Origin: Corynebacterium kroppenstedtii
GTDB lineage: Bacteria; Actinomycetota; Actinomycetes; Mycobacteriales; Mycobacteriaceae
DNA: 64,000 nt
NCBI RefSeq assembly: GCF_016894245.1
Contig: NZ_CP069792.1
Coordinates: forward strand, 1,984,001 to 2,048,000
Direction of reading: 5' to 3'
Positions 30,334 through 41,373 of this stretch are shown piece by piece; the first letter of the stretch is position 1, and the number at the start of each line of letters is the position of its first letter. The position numbers and the translations under genes are program-made. A model generated the notes under the pieces. That model did no database searches, was not told where the DNA came from, and saw nothing but the letters and a program-made list of their open reading frames with translations.

Positions 30334-33300
30334 ATGCCACGCCGTACGAACCTAAACCACGTGCTGGTCATCGGGTCTGGCCCTATTGTCATCGGACAAG
30401 CATGTGAATTTGACTACTCCGGAACTCAGGCATGTCGAGTCCTCGAACAAGAAGGACTCCGCGTCACCTTAATTAATTCGAATCCAGCGACCATCATGAC
30501 AGATCCTGAGTTCGCGGATCATACTTATATTGAGCCCATCGATCCCGAATACATCGAAAAGATCTTCGAAAAAGAAGCTGCCGAAGGGCACCCCGTTGAT
30601 GCTGTTCTTGCCACACTGGGCGGACAGACGGCTCTCAACGCCGCAATTCAGCTTGATCGGCGCGGAATTCTGGCCAAACACCACGTAGAACTCATTGGTG
30701 CTGATATTGAGGCTATTGAAAGGGGAGAGGACCGGCAAAAATTTAAGGATATCGTCGAAAAAATTGGTGGCGAGTCGGCTCGATCGCGGGTATGTCACAA
30801 CATGGAGGAAGTTCATGAGACCGTCGCTGAGCTTGGCCTCCCTGTTGTCGTTCGCCCCTCGTTCACTATGGGCGGCCTGGGGTCTGGCCTTGCCTACACC
30901 TACGACGACATCGACCGCATTGCCGGAGGCGGATTAGCAGCCTCACCAGAGGCCAATGTGCTCATCGAAGAATCCATCCTGGGATGGAAAGAATATGAGC
31001 TCGAACTCATGCGGGATGGCAACGATAACGTCGTCATCGTATGTTCAATCGAAAACGTGGATGCGGTAGGAGTTCATACTGGTGACTCCGTCACTGTTGC
31101 CCCTGCGCTTACGTTGACCGACCGTGAGTTCCAGGTCATGCGTGACCAGGCCATCGCAATTCTGCGCGAGGTAGGTGTCGATACAGGCGGTTGTAATATC
31201 CAATTCGCGGTCAACCCTGACAATGGCCGCATTGTCACCATCGAGATGAATCCACGCGTGTCGCGTTCATCGGCCTTGGCATCGAAGGCGACCGGTTTCC
31301 CGATCGCGAAAATTGCTGCCAAGCTGGCGATTGGATACACCTTAGATGAAATTCGCAATGACATTACCGGTGTGACCCCGGCGGCGTTTGAACCTACATT
31401 GGACTATGTCGTCGTCAAGGCTCCTCGCTTTGCGTTCGAAAAATTCCCCGGTTCCGACGACACCCTGACCACGTCCATGAAGTCGGTGGGCGAAGCAATG
31501 GCATTGGGGCGCAATTATATTGCGGGCCTGAACAAGGTTCTTCGTTCCCTCGAGAACAAAGAAAGCGGCTTCTGGACATATCCCGACGAACACTTTGCTG
31601 GTGAATCGGCTAAGGACAAAGCGGCAGTCGTCGATATGCTCCGTGTGCCCAAAGAAGGACGCGTGTACCTCGTCGAACTCGCTCTTCGGCTGGGGGCCAG
31701 CGTCGATGAGGTCCACGAAGCTTCCGGCATTGACCCTTGGTTTATCGCTGAAATCGAACAACTTGTGGCTTTCCGTCAAGAGCTGGAAACTGCGCCGGTT
31801 CTCACCGAAAATCTATTACGTAGAGCAAAGTACCTCGGGCTCTCTGACGCGCAAATCGCCAGTGTGAGGCCCGAACTCGCTGGAGAGAATGGGGTGCGAA
31901 CACTACGGTGGTCCCTCGGCATCCGCCCGGTATTCAAAACAGTGGATACCTGTGCGGCGGAGTTTGAGGCAAAAACTCCGTATCACTACAGCGCGTATGA
32001 ACTCGATCCAGCTGCTGAAAGTGAAGTGACTCCTCAAAGAGAGAGAGAAAAGATCCTTATTCTCGGCTCCGGCCCCAATCGCATTGGCCAGGGGATTGAG
32101 TTTGACTATTCGTGTGTTCACGCGGCATTGGAACTCTCACGCATCGGCTATGAGACGGTCATGGTTAACTGCAACCCAGAAACGGTCTCTACCGACTATG
32201 ACACGGCTGACCGTCTCTACTTTGAGCCGCTGACCTTTGAAGATGTCATGGAGGTCTACCACGCCGAATCCGAGTCGGGAAATGTGGCAGGCGTCATCTG
32301 CCAGTTGGGCGGGCAGACACCGCTAGGCCTTGCTGAGCGCCTCAAAGAGGCCGGCGTTCCGGTTATCGGAACAACTCCCGAGGCCATTAACCTGGCGGAA
32401 GACCGCGGTGAGTTCGGAGGCGTCCTCCAACGCTCTGGACTTCCGGCACCGGCATATGGAACAGCGAAGAATCTCGATGAAGCCCAGGCGGTCGCGTCGT
32501 CAATTGGCTATCCAGTGTTAGTCCGACCGTCCTACGTGTTGGGTGGCCGTGGCATGGAAATTGTTTATGATGACGACTCTCTCGCCGACTATATTTCGCG
32601 GGCAACCGAGATTACCCACGACCACCCCGTCCTTGTTGACCGCTTCTTGGACAATGCCATTGAAATCGACGTTGACGCTTTATGCGATGGTGATGAGGTT
32701 TATCTCGCCGGCGTTATGGAACACATTGAGGAAGCCGGTATTCACTCGGGCGACTCGGCCTGCGCTATTCCGCCCATGACCTTAGGCACAGAGGATATAG
32801 ACACTGTCCGACGGTCCACGGCATCACTGGCTCGTGAAATCGGTGTTCGAGGCCTCATGAACGTCCAGTTCGCACTGAAAGATGACACTCTGTATGTCAT
32901 CGAAGCGAATCCTCGAGCGTCGCGGACGGTGCCCTTCGTGTCCAAAGCGACCGGTGTTCCATTGGCGAAAGCCGCTGCCCGCATATCTGTCGGTGCCACA
33001 CTCCATGAGCTGCGCATGGAGGGAATGATCCCCACTGACCACGACGGCGGTTCACTCCCGCTGGATGCGCCGATTGCCGTCAAGGAAGCGGTGTTGCCGT
33101 TCCGGAGATTCCGGCGGCAGGATGGTTCTCTGCTGGACTCGCTCCTGTCCCCAGAGATGAAGTCAACTGGTGAAGTCATGGGGCTTGACCGGGCGTTCGG
33201 TGCAGCCTATGCAAAGTCACAGGCTGGGGCTTACGGACGCCTTCCTATATCAGGCACGGTGTTTGTGTCGGTTGCCAACCATGACAAGCGGACCATGGTT

Positions 33301-33807
33301 TTCCCCACCCAACGTTTAGCTACGTTAGGGTTTTCGCTTCTAGCGACAGAAGGCACCGCGGGGATGCTCCGGCGCAATGGAATCCCATGTGAAGTCGTCG
33401 CGAAGCAATCGCAAGTCCATGAAGATAACCCCAGCGTCGACCATGTTGAAGTGGGAACCGTTCACCGGGATAAGGAAGGCCGCCGGTCCATCGTCGACCT
33501 TATTTTGGATGATCAAGTTGACCTCATCATCAACACACCAGCCGGGAGTTCTGGTGCGCGCCACGATGGTTACGAGATTCGCGCGGCAGCTTTGAATGCT
33601 GAGATTCCCTGCATCACGACGGTTCAGGCGGCAGTCGCAGCAGTCCAAGCCATCGAATCCATTCATGGCATCTCTGAGACGGCTCCGAAGGAACACGGGA
33701 GCGGTGGACAAGGAAACCCGCAGCCAGGTCAAGACGGTGCTGAAGAAGATGATCACAAGCCAAACGCATCGCTGATGGTGGCAGCAATCCAGGATCTTCA
33801 TGCGTGA
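30334..33807 (+). CDS. carB: carbamoyl-phosphate synthase, large subunit
   Basis: A 1157-residue synthase with two homologous ATP-grasp halves ([19 protein letters not shown] near the N-terminus and [17 protein letters not shown] near residue 575). Each has an EMNPR/EANPR metal loop. A C-terminal MGS-like allosteric domain binds UMP in related enzymes. It exceeds the usual 1070-1115 residues through a Gly/Gln/Glu-rich segment just before the last 10 residues. ATG follows the carA stop directly. Confidence 0.97.
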   Translation: MPRRTNLNHVLVIGSGPIVIGQACEFDYSGTQACRVLEQEGLRVTLINSNPATIMTDPEFADHTYIEPIDPEYIEKIFEKEAAEGHPVDAVLATLGGQTALNAAIQLDRRGILAKHHVELIGADIEAIERGEDRQKFKDIVEKIGGESARSRVCHNMEEVHETVAELGLPVVVRPSFTMGGLGSGLAYTYDDIDRIAGGGLAASPEANVLIEESILGWKEYELELMRDGNDNVVIVCSIENVDAVGVHTGDSVTVAPALTLTDREFQVMRDQAIAILREVGVDTGGCNIQFAVNPDNGRIVTIEMNPRVSRSSALASKATGFPIAKIAAKLAIGYTLDEIRNDITGVTPAAFEPTLDYVVVKAPRFAFEKFPGSDDTLTTSMKSVGEAMALGRNYIAGLNKVLRSLENKESGFWTYPDEHFAGESAKDKAAVVDMLRVPKEGRVYLVELALRLGASVDEVHEASGIDPWFIAEIEQLVAFRQELETAPVLTENLLRRAKYLGLSDAQIASVRPELAGENGVRTLRWSLGIRPVFKTVDTCAAEFEAKTPYHYSAYELDPAAESEVTPQREREKILILGSGPNRIGQGIEFDYSCVHAALELSRIGYETVMVNCNPETVSTDYDTADRLYFEPLTFEDVMEVYHAESESGNVAGVICQLGGQTPLGLAERLKEAGVPVIGTTPEAINLAEDRGEFGGVLQRSGLPAPAYGTAKNLDEAQAVASSIGYPVLVRPSYVLGGRGMEIVYDDDSLADYISRATEITHDHPVLVDRFLDNAIEIDVDALCDGDEVYLAGVMEHIEEAGIHSGDSACAIPPMTLGTEDIDTVRRSTASLAREIGVRGLMNVQFALKDDTLYVIEANPRASRTVPFVSKATGVPLAKAAARISVGATLHELRMEGMIPTDHDGGSLPLDAPIAVKEAVLPFRRFRRQDGSLLDSLLSPEMKSTGEVMGLDRAFGAAYAKSQAGAYGRLPISGTVFVSVANHDKRTMVFPTQRLATLGFSLLATEGTAGMLRRNGIPCEVVAKQSQVHEDNPSVDHVEVGTVHRDKEGRRSIVDLILDDQVDLIINTPAGSSGARHDGYEIRAAALNAEIPCITTVQAAVAAVQAIESIHGISETAPKEHGSGGQGNPQPGQDGAEEDDHKPNASLMVAAIQDLHA

Positions 33808-33861
33808 GCTGCCCACCCCGTCAGCGAAGCTCGGCAGAAAGGCTCGTGAGAGAGAGTAAAT

Positions 33862-34884
33862 ATGTGTGTTCCACAGCCGTCGACGTCGTCCTCGGCGGGC
33901 GATTCAGTACCGGCAGGTCAAGAGCCATCTGTGTCTAAGTATGTCCCCCGTGGGCATTCTTCATTTGCTGATCGCCTTGCCGCAGCAGCTCTGAATCGTT
34001 CGCGGTTATGTGTCGGGATCGATCCTCATCCGGGTCTACTTGCCCAGTGGGGACTTCCTGCCACAGTTAATGGGCTCGAGAGCTTTACTATGCGATGCGT
34101 CGAGGCTTTCGGCACAGCAGTCGCTTTGGTTAAGCCGCAAGTCGCCTTCTTCGAATCGTACGGTTCACGCGGCTTCGCAGTATTGGAGAAGGCGATCGCT
34201 GCCCTCCACGAGGCAGGGACACTTGTTCTTGCCGACGCCAAACGCGGCGATATTGGTTCAACGATGGCGGCCTACGCCGATGCCTGGCTAGGGGAGACCT
34301 CGCCGCTGCGATGTGACGCCGTGACCGTCAGCCCTTATACCGGTTTTGGCGCACTCGAGCCTGTGCTGGACCTTGCAGAGCGTCAAGGACAGGGCGTGTA
34401 CGTCTTGGCAGCGACCTCGAATCCGGAGGCTGAGACTCTCCAATCAGCGCGGATTAGACGCTCGCGTAATTCGCAGCGTCAGGACCAGCGTCGTCCCTCA
34501 CACAATGCCGACGACGGCGACAGCGTCGCTCAACACATCGTCGACGAATGTGCTGCGCGTAATCAGCTGTATCGTCGCAAAACTGGTAGCCAATTCGGAA
34601 ACATCGGTGTCGTGATGGGGGCTACCTTAGGACTACCCACACAGGGATCAGACGCGGTACGTAGGGCTCCGGATCTGTCTGCCCTCAACGGCCCTGTCCT
34701 TCTTCCTGGGGTAGGGGCTCAAGGGGCGAGTGCGGATGATGTCCGTCGCCTCACGACACACGTCGAACCCCTAGCTTTCCCCAATATATCGAGGGCAATA
34801 TTGAAACATGGCCCAGATATAGGTAGCTTGCAGAGGGCTGTGGAGGCGAATGCCCAGGACTACCCCGGTATGGTGTTAGAATGA
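33862..34884 (+). CDS. pyrF: orotidine 5'-phosphate decarboxylase, type 2
   Basis: A 340-residue decarboxylase of the mycobacterial/actinobacterial type 2 group. LADAKRGDIGSTM holds the catalytic Asp125-Lys127-Asp130 set, and LLPGVGAQGAS binds the phosphate. It is about 60 residues longer than typical members: a Ser-rich N-terminal extension and a basic-then-acidic insertion around residues 196-221. It makes UMP and closes the operon; pyrD and pyrE are not in the window. Confidence 0.95.
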   Translation: MCVPQPSTSSSAGDSVPAGQEPSVSKYVPRGHSSFADRLAAAALNRSRLCVGIDPHPGLLAQWGLPATVNGLESFTMRCVEAFGTAVALVKPQVAFFESYGSRGFAVLEKAIAALHEAGTLVLADAKRGDIGSTMAAYADAWLGETSPLRCDAVTVSPYTGFGALEPVLDLAERQGQGVYVLAATSNPEAETLQSARIRRSRNSQRQDQRRPSHNADDGDSVAQHIVDECAARNQLYRRKTGSQFGNIGVVMGATLGLPTQGSDAVRRAPDLSALNGPVLLPGVGAQGASADDVRRLTTHVEPLAFPNISRAILKHGPDIGSLQRAVEANAQDYPGMVLE

Positions 34885-34911
34885 CTCGCGTTGTCTCAAC
34901 CAGGGGCAGAC

Positions 34912-34940
34912 TTAACTTTGACCTGGTCAGCGTCTATAGT
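34912..34940 (+). promoter_or_regulatory. candidate promoter of mihF-gmk-rpoZ
   Basis: TTAACT (34912-34917) and TATAGT (34935-34940) are spaced by 17 bases, with 4 of 6 and 5 of 6 matches to the sigma-A consensus. A start near 34947 would give a leader of about 140 bases. Confidence 0.45.
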
Positions 34941-35089
34941 CTTTGGTGCTGTTTGCCAGGCTCACTATTTGCGAAGTTGGTCGGGTGCTTCAATGAACCT
35001 GGAGACAATTACGCGGTCAACTTGTGACCCGCACCGAAACCCGAACATCAGTAAGTGAAGTATTCATCGATTGACATTACGGAGGAACC

Positions 35090-35416
35090 GTGGCCCTTCC
35101 CCAGTTAACGCCCGAACAGCGTGCTGCTGCACTCGAGAAAGCTGCTCAAGCTCGCAAGGCACGTGCCGAGCTCAAGGAAAAGCTCAAGAAAGGTGAGACC
35201 GACCTTCAGGCAGTGTTGAAGAAGGCCGACGAGGACGAAATCCTGGGCAAGATGAAGGTCTCGGCTTTGCTTGAGGCGTTGCCAAAGGTGGGTAAGGTTA
35301 AGGCTCAGGAAATCATGAAAGAGCTGGAAATCGCCCCGACACGTCGTTTGCGTGGCCTAGGTGAGCGTCAGCGTCGTGCTCTGCTAGAGCGCTTTGGCTT
35401 CGACCCGGAGAAATAA
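35090..35416 (+). CDS. mihF: integration host factor, actinobacterial type (mIHF)
   Basis: A 108-residue basic nucleoid protein of the mycobacterial integration host factor family, unrelated to E. coli IHF. A long charged helix (about residues 10-50, Lys/Glu/Ala-rich) precedes a helix-two-turns-helix core, LLEALPKVGKVKAQEIMKEL, and the DNA-binding RRLRGLGERQRRALLERFG. It bends DNA and shapes the nucleoid. The start is GTG with GGAGG close upstream. gmk follows after three bases. Confidence 0.95.
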   Translation: MALPQLTPEQRAAALEKAAQARKARAELKEKLKKGETDLQAVLKKADEDEILGKMKVSALLEALPKVGKVKAQEIMKELEIAPTRRLRGLGERQRRALLERFGFDPEK

Positions 35417-35419
35417 ACC

Positions 35420-35995
35420 TTGACAACAAATCGTGGCAATCTGGTGGTTCTCGCGGGACCCAGCGCAGTAGGAAAGTCCACAGTGGTTCATCGTCTGCGT
35501 ACAACGGTGCCCGATTTGTACTTCAGCGTGTCTATGACGACACGGGCCCCCCGCCCCGGCGAGGAAGATGGTGTGGATTATTTGTACGTCTCCGACGACG
35601 AATTCACCCGCCATGTTGAAGCCGGGGACATGTTGGAGTGGGCTGAAATTCATGGCGGTCTTCAACGTTCTGGCACACCGGCTGGCCCCGTCCGTGACGC
35701 TCTTGACAGCAACCGCCCAGTCCTCATCGAGGTAGACCTAGAGGGTGCTCGGAATGTGAAGAAAACTCTTCCGGAGGCTCACACCGTTTTCCTCATGCCA
35801 CCTTCATGGGAGGTTCTCGTCGAGCGTCTGACTGGTCGGGGCACTGAACCGCCGGATGTCATTGAACGTCGCCTCGAGACCGCCCATAGAGAGCTGGCTG
35901 CCAAGGATGAGTTCGACCACATCGTGGTTAATGACTCCGTGGACAACGCTGTTCGCGCTATTGCCGCACTACTCACGGCCGAAAGGACATCGTGA
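35420..35995 (+). CDS. gmk: guanylate kinase
   Basis: A 191-residue kinase (GMP to GDP). The P-loop GPSAVGKST is at about residues 13-21, [15 protein letters not shown] binds GMP, and LEVDLEGA-like and RLTGRGTE segments follow. The start is TTG 35420 with GGAG 9 bases upstream. The stop overlaps the rpoZ GTG as GTGA. Confidence 0.96.
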   Translation: MTTNRGNLVVLAGPSAVGKSTVVHRLRTTVPDLYFSVSMTTRAPRPGEEDGVDYLYVSDDEFTRHVEAGDMLEWAEIHGGLQRSGTPAGPVRDALDSNRPVLIEVDLEGARNVKKTLPEAHTVFLMPPSWEVLVERLTGRGTEPPDVIERRLETAHRELAAKDEFDHIVVNDSVDNAVRAIAALLTAERTS

Positions 35996-36279
35996 CTACA
36001 CCTAATTTGGCTTCTGTCAATGACGACAACGTATTTGACCCACCGGTAGGTATTACCAACCCACCGATTGACGAGCTACTGGGCAAGGTGTCGTCAAAGT
36101 ACGCCCTTGTCATCTTTGCTGCTAAGCGAGCTCGCCAGATCAATGACTACTTCAAGAGCGTCGATGACTCGGTCTTTGAGTTCGTTGGCCCACTTGTCAC
36201 CCCCGAGCCTGGTGAGAAGCCGCTCTCGATCGCTCTGCGTGAGATCAACGACGGCCTCCTCGACCACACCGAGGGCTAA
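35992..36279 (+). CDS. rpoZ: RNA polymerase omega subunit
   Basis: A 95-residue omega subunit that binds the beta' C-terminus and aids assembly. [20 protein letters not shown] and [11 protein letters not shown] are the conserved core; the rest fits actinobacterial omega ([12 protein letters not shown]). GTG overlaps the gmk stop. It is the last gene before a strong terminator. Confidence 0.95.
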   Translation: MTTPNLASVNDDNVFDPPVGITNPPIDELLGKVSSKYALVIFAAKRARQINDYFKSVDDSVFEFVGPLVTPEPGEKPLSIALREINDGLLDHTEG

Positions 36280-36374
36280 GAGTTCTACGGTGAGGGCCAG
36301 CGGGTTACATGTGGCGGGTAAACGCTATTCCCACGTGTTTCCGCTCGTACTCATCTCATCATCGACCTAGCATT

Positions 36375-36414
36375 CCGCTGTATCACACCACCCACGGTGT
36401 GATCAGCGGTTTTT
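36375..36414 (+). terminator. strong intrinsic terminator after rpoZ
   Basis: CCGCTG (36375-36380), a bulged T, and ATCACACC (36382-36389) pair with GGTGTGAT (36396-36403) and CAGCGG (36404-36409). That makes 14 pairs around a 6-base loop, followed by TTTTT (36410-36414). It ends the mihF-gmk-rpoZ unit. Confidence 0.92.
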
Positions 36415-36442
36415 GCATAGCGACAGCTGAATTGAGGAAGCA

Positions 36443-37729
36443 GTGAAGATCGTTCTCGGTGTTTCAGGTGGAATTGCCGCGTTTAAATCCTGTCACGTCG
36501 TCCGATTACTTAAAGAGCAAGGCCACGACGTTCACGTTATTCCAACGGCAACTTCGCTGAAGTTTATCGGATGTGCAACGTGGGAGGCGCTCTCTGGGAA
36601 TTCTGTCTCGACCTCTGTTTTCGACGGCGTCCCCGAGGTTCGGCACGTCAGTATTGGGCATACCGCCGAGTTATTCGTTGTTGCTCCGGCAACGACCGAT
36701 GTAATCGCTCGCTTAGCTCATGGCCGGGCCGACGATCTCCTCACGGCCTCCGCATTAATGGCGAGGTGCCCCGTCATTGTTTTCCCCGCAATGCATACCG
36801 AGATGTGGACTCACCCGGCGACACAGGCCAATGTGGCAACTCTTCGCCAGAGAGGAGTTACTGTCGTCGATCCTGCACATGGGCGTTTAACGGGGCCTGA
36901 TTCTGGTCCGGGCCGCTTTGCTGAGCCTGAGCAGGTGGTCAACTTGGCGTTGTCCGTAGCCCGACGGCAGAGTCAGTTTCCTCGCGATTTAGAAGGGCGC
37001 CGAGTCCTCATCACCGCAGGAGGAACGCACGAGAACGTGGACCCCGTGCGCTTCGTCGGTAATCGGTCATCTGGGAAACAGGGGTTTGCTCTGGCCGAGG
37101 TTGCCGCAGCTCGTGGCGCCGAGGTGACTGTTATCGCGGGCGCTACGCACGAGCTTCCTACTCCGCTTGGCTCTGAGGTTGTTCGCGTGGAATCGGCCAG
37201 GGATATGTATAGGGAAGTCGAGAAGCGCGACGAGGACGCGGATATTGTCGTGTGCGCTGCAGCTGTTGCGGATTACCGTCCAGCCGAAGAAAAGGGTTGG
37301 AAGATGAAGAAATCCGCAGACAAGGAGTCGACTTCCCTCACGACGTTGTCGATGGTGGAGAACCCAGACATCCTCAAAAGCGTTGTATCTCGTCGGCAAG
37401 AACGAACAACCCGACCCGAGCACGCAGGGCAGGATGAAAGTTCGACTCCGAACAGCACGAGGCCGACCATCATTGTTGGTTTTGCTGCAGAGACGGGGGA
37501 CCCGAACCACACCCCGTTAGAGCACGCTCAGTTAAAGCTGAAGGATAAGGGCTGTGAATTATTGGTCTGTAATGACGTAGGCCAGGGGAAAGTGTTCGGG
37601 CGTAATACGAACAGAGGCTGGGTCTTGTCACGAGACGGAGAGGTCACCGATATCCCGTCGACATCGAAGTTTGGCTTAGCGGATTCAGTGTGGGATGCGG
37701 TTGCGAACTACGGGGGCCGCGTGCGCTAA
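36443..37729 (+). CDS. coaBC: bifunctional phosphopantothenoylcysteine decarboxylase/synthetase
   Basis: A 428-residue fusion for two steps of coenzyme A synthesis. The CoaC flavoprotein half has LGVSGGIAAFK at the start and PAMHTEMW, the equivalent of PxMNxxMW. The CoaB half has ITAGGTHENVDPVRFVGNRSSGKQG and ends with the conserved LLVCNDVGQGKVFG. A hydrophilic insertion at about residues 316-342 breaks the CoaB half just before the FAAETGD motif. The start is GTG with AGGAAG upstream. Confidence 0.95.
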   Translation: MKIVLGVSGGIAAFKSCHVVRLLKEQGHDVHVIPTATSLKFIGCATWEALSGNSVSTSVFDGVPEVRHVSIGHTAELFVVAPATTDVIARLAHGRADDLLTASALMARCPVIVFPAMHTEMWTHPATQANVATLRQRGVTVVDPAHGRLTGPDSGPGRFAEPEQVVNLALSVARRQSQFPRDLEGRRVLITAGGTHENVDPVRFVGNRSSGKQGFALAEVAAARGAEVTVIAGATHELPTPLGSEVVRVESARDMYREVEKRDEDADIVVCAAAVADYRPAEEKGWKMKKSADKESTSLTTLSMVENPDILKSVVSRRQERTTRPEHAGQDESSTPNSTRPTIIVGFAAETGDPNHTPLEHAQLKLKDKGCELLVCNDVGQGKVFGRNTNRGWVLSRDGEVTDIPSTSKFGLADSVWDAVANYGGRVR

Positions 37730-37841
37730 GCTACATACGGATTTAGACAGCTTGGTCTATTATATCGGTAGCCAACACAGTATCCAACAAAACATCTAAT
37801 AAAATACGTGGTATCGCCACCTCATCAAGGAAGAAGGAACC

Positions 37842-39044
37842 GTGACTCAACGACTATTCACCAGCGAGTCTGTCACCGAGGGACATCCAGATAAGATTTG
37901 CGACGCAATCTCCGACTCAATTTTGGACGCCATGCTCGCAGTGGATCCCGACAGCCACGTCGCTGTAGAAACCGTCGTGACGACAGGACAAGTACATGTC
38001 GTCGGTGAAGTTCGGTGTCGCGGATACGTAGAAATTCCAAGCCTGGTTCGGCAAACCCTCCGGAACATCGGCTTTCTATCCTCCGATATGGGTTTCGACG
38101 GGGCAACATGTGGTGTATCCGTCTCCATTGGTGAGCAGTCGTTAGAGATCGGCGCAGGTGTCGATACCGCACTCGAAGCGCGCGACGGGGCAGAGGTCGA
38201 GGACGATGACCGTGCAGGCGCTGGCGACCAAGGCCTCATGTTCGGATACGCCACCAACGAGACCCCCGAATATATGCCGTTGCCGATCGCTCTTGCGCAT
38301 CGCCTCGCACGGCGTCTCACGGCAGTGCGCAAAGACGATATCGTTCCGCATCTTCGTCCGGACGGAAAAACGCAGGTCACGCTCGCGTACGACGATGACA
38401 ATAACCCGATTCGTATTGACACCATCGTTATTTCCACGCAGCATGATCCGGGCGTTTCTCGACAATGGCTGGAAGAACAGTTGCGCACGAATGTCATCAC
38501 CCCAGTCATCAAGGACGCCGGGGTAGAGAACCTCGTCGACGATGAACTCACCCTATTGATCAATCCATCCGGTTCCTTCGTCGTCGGTGGACCTATGGGC
38601 GACGCCGGTCTCACAGGCCGCAAGATCATCGTCGATACTTACGGCGGTATGGCCCGGCATGGTGGCGGAGCGTTCTCCGGCAAAGACCCGAGCAAGGTTG
38701 ACCGCTCGGCTGCCTACGCCATGCGGTGGGTCGCGAAGAACATCGTTGCTGCTGGACTAGCGGATCGGTGTGAGGTCCAGGTCGCGTACGCTATTGGGCG
38801 CGCAAATCCGGTGGGCTTGTATGTCGAGACCTTTGGCACAGAAAAAGAGCCGATCTCAGCAATCCAAGAAGCCGTACATAAGGTCTTTGATCTCCGGCCA
38901 GCGGCGATTATCCGCGAACTGGATCTCAAGCGGCCAATTTATGCGCAAACCGCCGCATATGGCCACTTTGGTCGAACAGATCTCGATCTGCCGTGGGAGC
39001 GGTTGGATAGGGTAGATGACCTCAAAGCCGCGATTTCACGGTAA
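37842..39044 (+). CDS. metK: S-adenosylmethionine synthetase
   Basis: A 400-residue enzyme making SAM from ATP and methionine. [30 protein letters not shown] and [12 protein letters not shown] are the family signatures. The start is GTG with GGAAG close upstream. The leader of about 110 bases has AT-rich -10-like sequence near 37758, but I recognised no SAM riboswitch or McbR-type palindrome. Confidence 0.97.
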   Translation: MTQRLFTSESVTEGHPDKICDAISDSILDAMLAVDPDSHVAVETVVTTGQVHVVGEVRCRGYVEIPSLVRQTLRNIGFLSSDMGFDGATCGVSVSIGEQSLEIGAGVDTALEARDGAEVEDDDRAGAGDQGLMFGYATNETPEYMPLPIALAHRLARRLTAVRKDDIVPHLRPDGKTQVTLAYDDDNNPIRIDTIVISTQHDPGVSRQWLEEQLRTNVITPVIKDAGVENLVDDELTLLINPSGSFVVGGPMGDAGLTGRKIIVDTYGGMARHGGGAFSGKDPSKVDRSAAYAMRWVAKNIVAAGLADRCEVQVAYAIGRANPVGLYVETFGTEKEPISAIQEAVHKVFDLRPAAIIRELDLKRPIYAQTAAYGHFGRTDLDLPWERLDRVDDLKAAISR

Positions 39045-39123
39045 GTAGCGCGTTAAATACATGAGCCGGCCAACCACATTTAGTGCGAAGTGGGGTAGTG
39101 GACGACTCCATTAAGATGTAGCC

Positions 39124-41250
39124 GTGTCTATTTCGCCCCATACCCCTGCACCCGACCGCCCTGTGGCTCGGGTGCTTCCCCTTCTCAAGGTGGCGCACCT
39201 CGACCGCGAATTCGACTACCTTGTTGATGCAGCCGTCGATAGGGACGTCAAACCTGGGGTCATGGTGCGGGTCCACTTTTCAGGTCGGCTCACTGATGCG
39301 CTGGTGTTATCGCGCGAGAATGAGTCCGATCACGCTGGTCGTCTTTCGTGGATCGATCGGGTTATTAGCCGCGAAGTCGTTGCGCCTGAAACATTCCGGA
39401 ATCTGGTTTACACCTTGGCGCAGCGATACGGCGGATTGCGGTCGGACATTATTCGGTCTGCCATTCCCCCCCGTCATGCCGCTGCAGAAAAAGCAGCTCT
39501 CGAAGCTATAGAGCACGGCGATGATCCATGGTCGTCTGCCACTGACTACGAGAACAGTGGCACCGACACCAGCGACCCCGCGGATAACAACACCGACGAC
39601 AACGCAACCCTCGATGAGGCCTGGTCGCGTTACCGGTTCGGGCCATCATTTGTGAATGCCGTGCTGCGCGGCGAGACTTCCCGGGCAGTATGGCAGATCG
39701 CGCCGGGGGATGAGTGGCCCATGCGCATTGCGCAATTGGCAGCACAGACCGCTCGTGATGGGGGCGGGGTTCTCATCATTGTTCCTGATCAGCGGACCAT
39801 TAACCGGTTATCCCACGCCTTTAAAGAGGTGCTCAGCGCCCGCCAGTGGACGCAATTAACCGCTAGCTTGGGACGTCACGCCCGATACCGCCGATTTATC
39901 GATATTCTTCACGGCGTCAATCGAGTGGTAGTCGGCACTCGAGGAGCAGCTTTCGTTCCCGTCAAAAATCTGTCCCTCATCGTCATTCTCGACGACGGCG
40001 ACGACAATCTTGTCGATCCGCGTGCCCCCTATGTCCACGCCCGTGAAGTGTTGACGCTGCGTGCGAGTATTGAAAAAGCAGCGATGATAGTGGGGAGCGT
40101 CGGAAGAACCGCAGAAGCTCAACTCCTCGTCGAATCCGGGTGGGCGCACAATTTGGTGTCATCACGGGAGGCTATCCGTGCCGCCATGCCCCGGATTCGC
40201 GCCATCGGCGACACCGACTTTGAACTGGCGAAGGACCCGGCGGCGAAACGTGCTCGAATTCCGCATGTTGCTTTTGAGGCGATACGGTCTAGCCATCGTC
40301 GGGGGCGGTCTGCACTCATCCATGTCCCTCGAAAAGGATATGTTCCGACGCTGGCATGCCAACGCTGCGGTGAGCCAGCGCGATGTCGATACTGTAATGG
40401 GCCATTGGGACTACCGGGGCAGACGGCACCGGAAACTGCTACGCCCCATACTGGTGAGCAAGCGTCTGATGCGGGTTACCCAACGTGTCGCTGGTGCGGA
40501 CGGCCTGACCCTTCTTTTCGCTGTGACAATTGTGGCTCGACAAGGATCCGTGCGGTAGTTGTTGGGGCGGACCGCACTGCTGAAGAATTGGGACGCTCAT
40601 TCCCCGGTATCCCCGTCATCGTCAGCACGGGGGACAACATAGTCACATCTATCCCGGACGAACCGAGCCTCGTGATTGCTACACCGGGTTCTGCTCCCGT
40701 CGCCGAGGACAAGAAATTTGGGACCGCGGTCATTCTGGATACGTGGTCGGAGTTGAAGCGTGAAGATGTTCGTGCTCATGAAGAGGCGCTTATGTCCTGG
40801 CTCGAGGTCGCGTCCTTGGTCGAGTCGCATAACGACGGGGGAGAAGTCGTTGTGGTTGCTGATGCACAGGCCCCGGTGATCCAGTCCTTGATCCGATGGG
40901 ACCCCATCGGTGCTGCCTCTGTCGAGTTGGAGCACCGTCGGGAAGCTGGGTTTTCGCCCGCTGTGCATATGGCTGCCATCGATGGAACAGAGCAAGATAT
41001 ATCGCAATTTAGGCGTCTCATTGACGTTCCCCCGGATTCTCAGTTTCTCGGCCCAGTTCCGCTGCCACCAGGAATAGACCCGCCTGCTAACACTCCAGCA
41101 CACCTCTGTCTTCGCTTACTCATACGAGCGAATGCGAGCCATGGACCACTTGTCTTGGGTTCAGCGCTTCGTGCTGCACGAATTAAAGCCGCAGTGAATA
41201 AGGTGGACTTAGCGATTCGGGTGATCGTGGACCCCATCCACATCGGCTAA
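39124..41250 (+). CDS. priA: PriA-like primosomal protein, ATPase motifs degenerate
   Basis: A 708-residue PriA homologue. The N-terminal 3'-DNA-binding domain (about 15-110) is followed by a helicase-like region. The Walker A loop is missing: near residue 190 the sequence reads QIAPGDEWP instead of GxTGSGKT. The DEEH box is LDDGDD near residue 290. Four CxxC pairs between about residues 413 and 480 form the zinc-binding part. An acidic insertion lies at about 134-168. Actinobacterial PriA proteins are known to lack the helicase motifs, so this is probably a structural replication-restart factor. GTG has only a weak ribosome binding site. Confidence 0.88.
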   Translation: MSISPHTPAPDRPVARVLPLLKVAHLDREFDYLVDAAVDRDVKPGVMVRVHFSGRLTDALVLSRENESDHAGRLSWIDRVISREVVAPETFRNLVYTLAQRYGGLRSDIIRSAIPPRHAAAEKAALEAIEHGDDPWSSATDYENSGTDTSDPADNNTDDNATLDEAWSRYRFGPSFVNAVLRGETSRAVWQIAPGDEWPMRIAQLAAQTARDGGGVLIIVPDQRTINRLSHAFKEVLSARQWTQLTASLGRHARYRRFIDILHGVNRVVVGTRGAAFVPVKNLSLIVILDDGDDNLVDPRAPYVHAREVLTLRASIEKAAMIVGSVGRTAEAQLLVESGWAHNLVSSREAIRAAMPRIRAIGDTDFELAKDPAAKRARIPHVAFEAIRSSHRRGRSALIHVPRKGYVPTLACQRCGEPARCRYCNGPLGLPGQTAPETATPHTGEQASDAGYPTCRWCGRPDPSFRCDNCGSTRIRAVVVGADRTAEELGRSFPGIPVIVSTGDNIVTSIPDEPSLVIATPGSAPVAEDKKFGTAVILDTWSELKREDVRAHEEALMSWLEVASLVESHNDGGEVVVVADAQAPVIQSLIRWDPIGAASVELEHRREAGFSPAVHMAAIDGTEQDISQFRRLIDVPPDSQFLGPVPLPPGIDPPANTPAHLCLRLLIRANASHGPLVLGSALRAARIKAAVNKVDLAIRVIVDPIHIG

Positions 41251-41373
41251 ACTATGACCGCGTTTGAGTCGTTCGTGAGTGGCATCATCCTCACTCGCTT
41301 ACTGTCGTAAGCGATCTTCACCGCATTGTCGTTAGTTGTCGTTAATTGCCGCCGTTGGGAGTGTTGCGTCGTT

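Noticed and set aside
37730..37841. Possible SAM riboswitch before metK
   Set aside because: The leader is short and AT-rich, with none of the conserved SAM-I or SAM-IV segments.
37847..38629. 260-codon open frame on the minus strand inside metK
   Set aside because: It lies wholly opposite metK, whose protein is fully conserved. The product has low-complexity Ser/Arg/Thr composition typical of antisense frames.
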